This document shows, piece by piece, positions 14,412 through 16,142 of a stretch of 16,142 nt of DNA. Made by a program: the position numbers and the translations under genes. A model generated the notes under the pieces. It was not told the DNA's origin. It worked only from the letters and a program-made list of their open reading frames with translations, and made no database searches. The DNA lies in contig JBCCYM010000042.1 of NCBI GenBank assembly GCA_039190005.1, forward strand, positions 1 through 16,142, read 5' to 3'. Origin of the DNA: JBCCYM01 sp039190005. GTDB taxonomy: Bacteria; Pseudomonadota; Gammaproteobacteria; UBA12402. Numbering within the stretch: position 1 is the first letter of the stretch; the number at the start of each line of letters is the position of its first letter.

Positions 14412-15104
14412 ATGCTGAAAAAATGTAGTCAACTCTCGGAACGACTCTATAAAATCTCGGTAGCACCGGATAATGAATTCACGTTCAATCATTTCCTGCT
14501 TGTTGATGATTACCCCATTTGGTTTCATTGCGGCCGAACCGGCTGGTTTAAACAAGTTAGTCAATACGCGCAACAAATTCTCAATAAAAAACAGCTGGCT
14601 TATATCGCGTTTTCTCATTTTGAAGCGGATGAAACAGCCGCGCTGAATCATTGGATAGCGAAATATCCTGCTGTTATTCCACTGGTGGGTCGAGTCGGTG
14701 AAGCATCTATCAGCGATTTTTCGAATACCAAACCGAAAATATTTGATGACAATGAAACACTTAATTTAGGCAATTCAACACTACACCTGCTGGAAACACC
14801 ACATTGCCCGCATAACTGGGACGCTTGTATGTTCTATGATGAGAAAGACAAAATCTTGTTCTGCTCAGATCTAGGGACCAACATGAGATCGATTAACAAT
14901 ATTATTTCTGATGATAGTAGTCTGATCGATGACATTATTGCCAGCCAACAGCATTTTGGTTACCTCAATAAAGGTCATTACCTCAAGAATACCTTAGATC
15001 GACTCACACAACTGGATATTGATATATTGGCAATTCAACATGGTGAAATGTTGCGCGGTAAAAAAAATATACAAGCTTTGTTTGAAAGATTATACAAGTT
15101 GTAA
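14412..15104 (+). CDS. Stand-alone di-iron metallo-beta-lactamase-fold (ODP-like) protein
   Basis: A cytoplasmic protein of 230 residues with the metallo-beta-lactamase fold in its flavodiiron variant. The metal motif is HFEAD (H69, E71, D73), i.e. H-x-E-x-D, as in flavodiiron proteins, rather than the HxHxDH of hydrolases. Further likely ligands are H131 or H134 in TPHCPHNWD, D153 in FCSDLG, and H210 in IQHGE. No flavodoxin domain follows, so it belongs with single-domain oxygen-binding di-iron proteins, which are thought to sense or reduce oxygen or nitric oxide. That role here is inferred from the family. It is divergent from the secreted-protein gene and convergent with the amidotransferase gene, with 4 nt between the two stops. 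No clear ribosome site is close to the ATG. Confidence 0.83.
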   Translation: MLKKCSQLSERLYKISVAPDNEFTFNHFLLVDDYPIWFHCGRTGWFKQVSQYAQQILNKKQLAYIAFSHFEADETAALNHWIAKYPAVIPLVGRVGEASISDFSNTKPKIFDDNETLNLGNSTLHLLETPHCPHNWDACMFYDEKDKILFCSDLGTNMRSINNIISDDSSLIDDIIASQQHFGYLNKGHYLKNTLDRLTQLDIDILAIQHGEMLRGKKNIQALFERLYKL

Positions 15105-15127
15105 AAAATCAGGCGCTTTTTGCGCCT
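15103..15127 (-). terminator. Intrinsic terminator embedded in the end of the amidotransferase gene
   Basis: On the minus strand AGGCGC (15127-15122), loop AAAAA, GCGCCT (15116-15111), then GA and a run of six T (15108-15103). The stem encodes the last residues and part of the stop of the amidotransferase. Read on the plus strand there is no T run after the hairpin, so it should act only on minus-strand transcripts. Confidence 0.7.
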
Positions 15128-15834
15128 TGAGGCGTCAACAAATCCAATAATAACTCCATGCGTTGATTAATCGGTTCAAAATCAATCGCCATTAATTCAT
15201 CCTCTGTGGCAATATAGTTATCTCGATAAGGCGCTTCACCCGGTTTATGTTTATGTTCAGCAATGAACATATCCATAAGTCTTTTCACGGTCACCGAGGT
15301 AAACTCAAGATGAAACTGTATACCATACACATGTTTAGCAAAACGGACGATCTGTTGCGGACAAGCGGCACTGTAAGCAAGTGACTCAACACCTTCAGGT
15401 AATTTTACCATATCGTAATGCCATTGAATCACCTCAAAGCTTTCCGGGAAATGTTGGAAAATCGGGTCTTTTTTGCCATTCGATGTTAAAGTTATTGGAA
15501 AAGTACCAATTTCAGGCTGCGGACTCTCTATCACTTTCATACCAAAGGCCGCGGCAATAAGCTGCATCCCCAGACAAATACCCAACACGGGTTTGTCAGC
15601 AGCAATGGCTTGTTGGATGTAATCAATTTCTTGATATAAATATGGGTATTTATCCAAACAAGTCGCGCTTTGTGGTCCCCCCATGACTAACAATAAATCA
15701 ATTTCAGCGATTGGCGGCAAAGTCTCACCTAAAAAAGTTCTGGTAACCGATAGTTGGTGATGATGTAAATTCACCCAATGACCAATATGACCAACCCCTT
15801 CGACATCGATATGTTTCAAATAGTGAATGCGCAT
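15109..15834 (-). CDS. Class I glutamine amidotransferase (GMP synthase-like domain)
   Basis: A stand-alone glutamine amidotransferase domain of 241 residues resembling the N-terminal half of GMP synthase. It would hydrolyse glutamine or a gamma-glutamyl compound. The triad is visible: C87 in GICLGMQ (85-91), and H175 and E177 in GIQFHLEF (171-178). MGGPQSA (51-57) forms the oxyanion side. No synthase partner is nearby, so the acceptor is unknown; many such proteins have poorly defined roles. A C-terminal tail of about 50 residues after the catalytic domain (HKPGEAPYRDN onward) is helical-looking and unassigned. The ATG at 15834 is preceded by GAGGG (15842-15838). The gene ends in its own terminator hairpin, and a palindromic element begins about 30 nt upstream of its start. 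Confidence 0.88.
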   Translation of the reverse strand: MRIHYLKHIDVEGVGHIGHWVNLHHHQLSVTRTFLGETLPPIAEIDLLLVMGGPQSATCLDKYPYLYQEIDYIQQAIAADKPVLGICLGMQLIAAAFGMKVIESPQPEIGTFPITLTSNGKKDPIFQHFPESFEVIQWHYDMVKLPEGVESLAYSAACPQQIVRFAKHVYGIQFHLEFTSVTVKRLMDMFIAEHKHKPGEAPYRDNYIATEDELMAIDFEPINQRMELLLDLLTPQGAKSA

Positions 15835-15864
15835 GTACCCTCTTTGTTTTCGCGAATTTTTAAC

Positions 15865-15924
15865 TTAAAAACCGCAGTGATTATTAAGTCTTCGACAGGT
15901 TGAAGAATCACTGCGGTTTTTAGA
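15865..15924 (+). repeat. Palindromic MITE/REP-like element, copy 3 (short form)
   Basis: A compact copy with a perfect 17-bp inverted repeat (15866-15882 and 15906-15922) and a 23-nt loop that keeps the TCTTCGACAGG part of the core. The ends match copies 1 and 2 (left TTAAAAACCGCAG, right TTTTTAGA) in the same orientation. TTTAAC flanks both sides (15859-15864 and 15925-15930). It lies about 30 nt upstream of the amidotransferase start. Confidence 0.8.
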
Positions 15925-15997
15925 TTTAACGTTTTCTTAGAGTATAACAGATTCGTTAAACTTATGTAAGGTGCTATCGTATAAAGAATTGAAATTT

Positions 15998-16064
15998 AAA
16001 CGAAAAACCAAAGTGTCTCCGTGAACCTGTCGAAGGGTTAGCGACAAGCTTTTTAAATGTAACC
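15998..16064 (+). repeat. Degenerate, right-truncated copy of the palindromic element
   Basis: It begins AAACGAAAAACC like the left end of the other copies. It keeps the ACCTGTCGAAGGGT core (16025-16038) and then a segment GCGACAAGC...AATGTAACC resembling the centre of copy 1, but it lacks the right arm and TTTTTAGATT end. It lies 73 nt after copy 3, in the same orientation. Confidence 0.55.
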
Positions 16065-16142
16065 AATTTATGATTAGCCGAATATATGACAAATTCTAAT
16101 TGTTTGAAATGCAAAAATAGTGTATTATAAGTTATAATTAAG
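16065..16142. other. AT-rich window end with promoter-like words
   Basis: No coding frame. TTGAAA (16104-16109) and TATAAG (16126-16131) are 16 nt apart and could start a plus-strand gene beyond the window. A second TATAAT at 16133-16138 has no spaced -35. The evidence is weak because the sequence is strongly AT-rich. Confidence 0.25.

Noticed and set aside
15109..15834. Amidotransferase and MBL-fold protein as a two-gene toxin or defence system
   Set aside because: The genes are convergent, not an operon, and both belong to general enzyme families; nothing in the sequence supports a defence role.

Overview
The window looks like chromosomal DNA of an AT-rich gammaproteobacterium. The strongest clue is a 6S RNA gene directly upstream of a 5-formyltetrahydrofolate cyclo-ligase gene, an arrangement typical of that class. 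The hemC-hemD pair, mpl and a PdxH-like gene agree with this. The mix of permeases, small methyltransferases and AT-rich intergenic DNA would fit a Legionellales-like lineage, but this is inference and I cannot place the organism further.

Layout. At 388-2843 (+) is a two-gene operon for sugar uptake and amino-sugar metabolism: a sugar-porter MFS transporter and a SIS-domain aldose/ketose isomerase or deaminase of the NagB-II/AgaS type. It has a good promoter and ends in a strong intrinsic terminator. Next come a lone class I methyltransferase (3181-3966) and an APC amino-acid permease (4147-5712). A MidA/NDUFAF7-type methyltransferase (5787-6968) converges on, and overlaps, the 3' end of the cyclo-ligase gene. 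The minus strand from 10794 down to 6937 reads GNAT acetyltransferase, hemC, hemD, YfcH-like epimerase, 6S RNA, cyclo-ligase. These genes are very tightly packed: 2-nt gap, 17-nt overlap, 4-nt overlap. The 6S RNA has its own promoter, whose -35 box contains the stop codon of the epimerase gene.

Divergent from the GNAT gene, on the plus strand, are mpl (murein tripeptide recycling) and a PdxH-family flavin protein, 2 nt apart. An aspartate/glutamate racemase follows (13155-13847). Then come a small secreted four-cysteine protein of unknown function (minus), a stand-alone di-iron metallo-beta-lactamase-fold protein (plus) and a class I glutamine amidotransferase (minus). The last has a terminator hairpin built into its final codons.

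The most interesting non-coding feature is a family of short palindromic intergenic elements: three full copies, all in the same orientation, plus one truncated copy. They share the right end TTTTTAGATT, a left end like AACCTAAAA, an inner CCTGAGCCTGTCGAAGGG-type core, and short AT-rich flanking direct repeats. They look like non-autonomous MITE/REP-like elements, and three lie just upstream of a coding sequence. A different 27-bp inverted repeat (ATTCCCGC...GCGGGAAT type) fills the spacer upstream of mpl. I see no CRISPR array, tRNA, prophage or obvious defence system, and most genes are ordinary housekeeping or transport functions.
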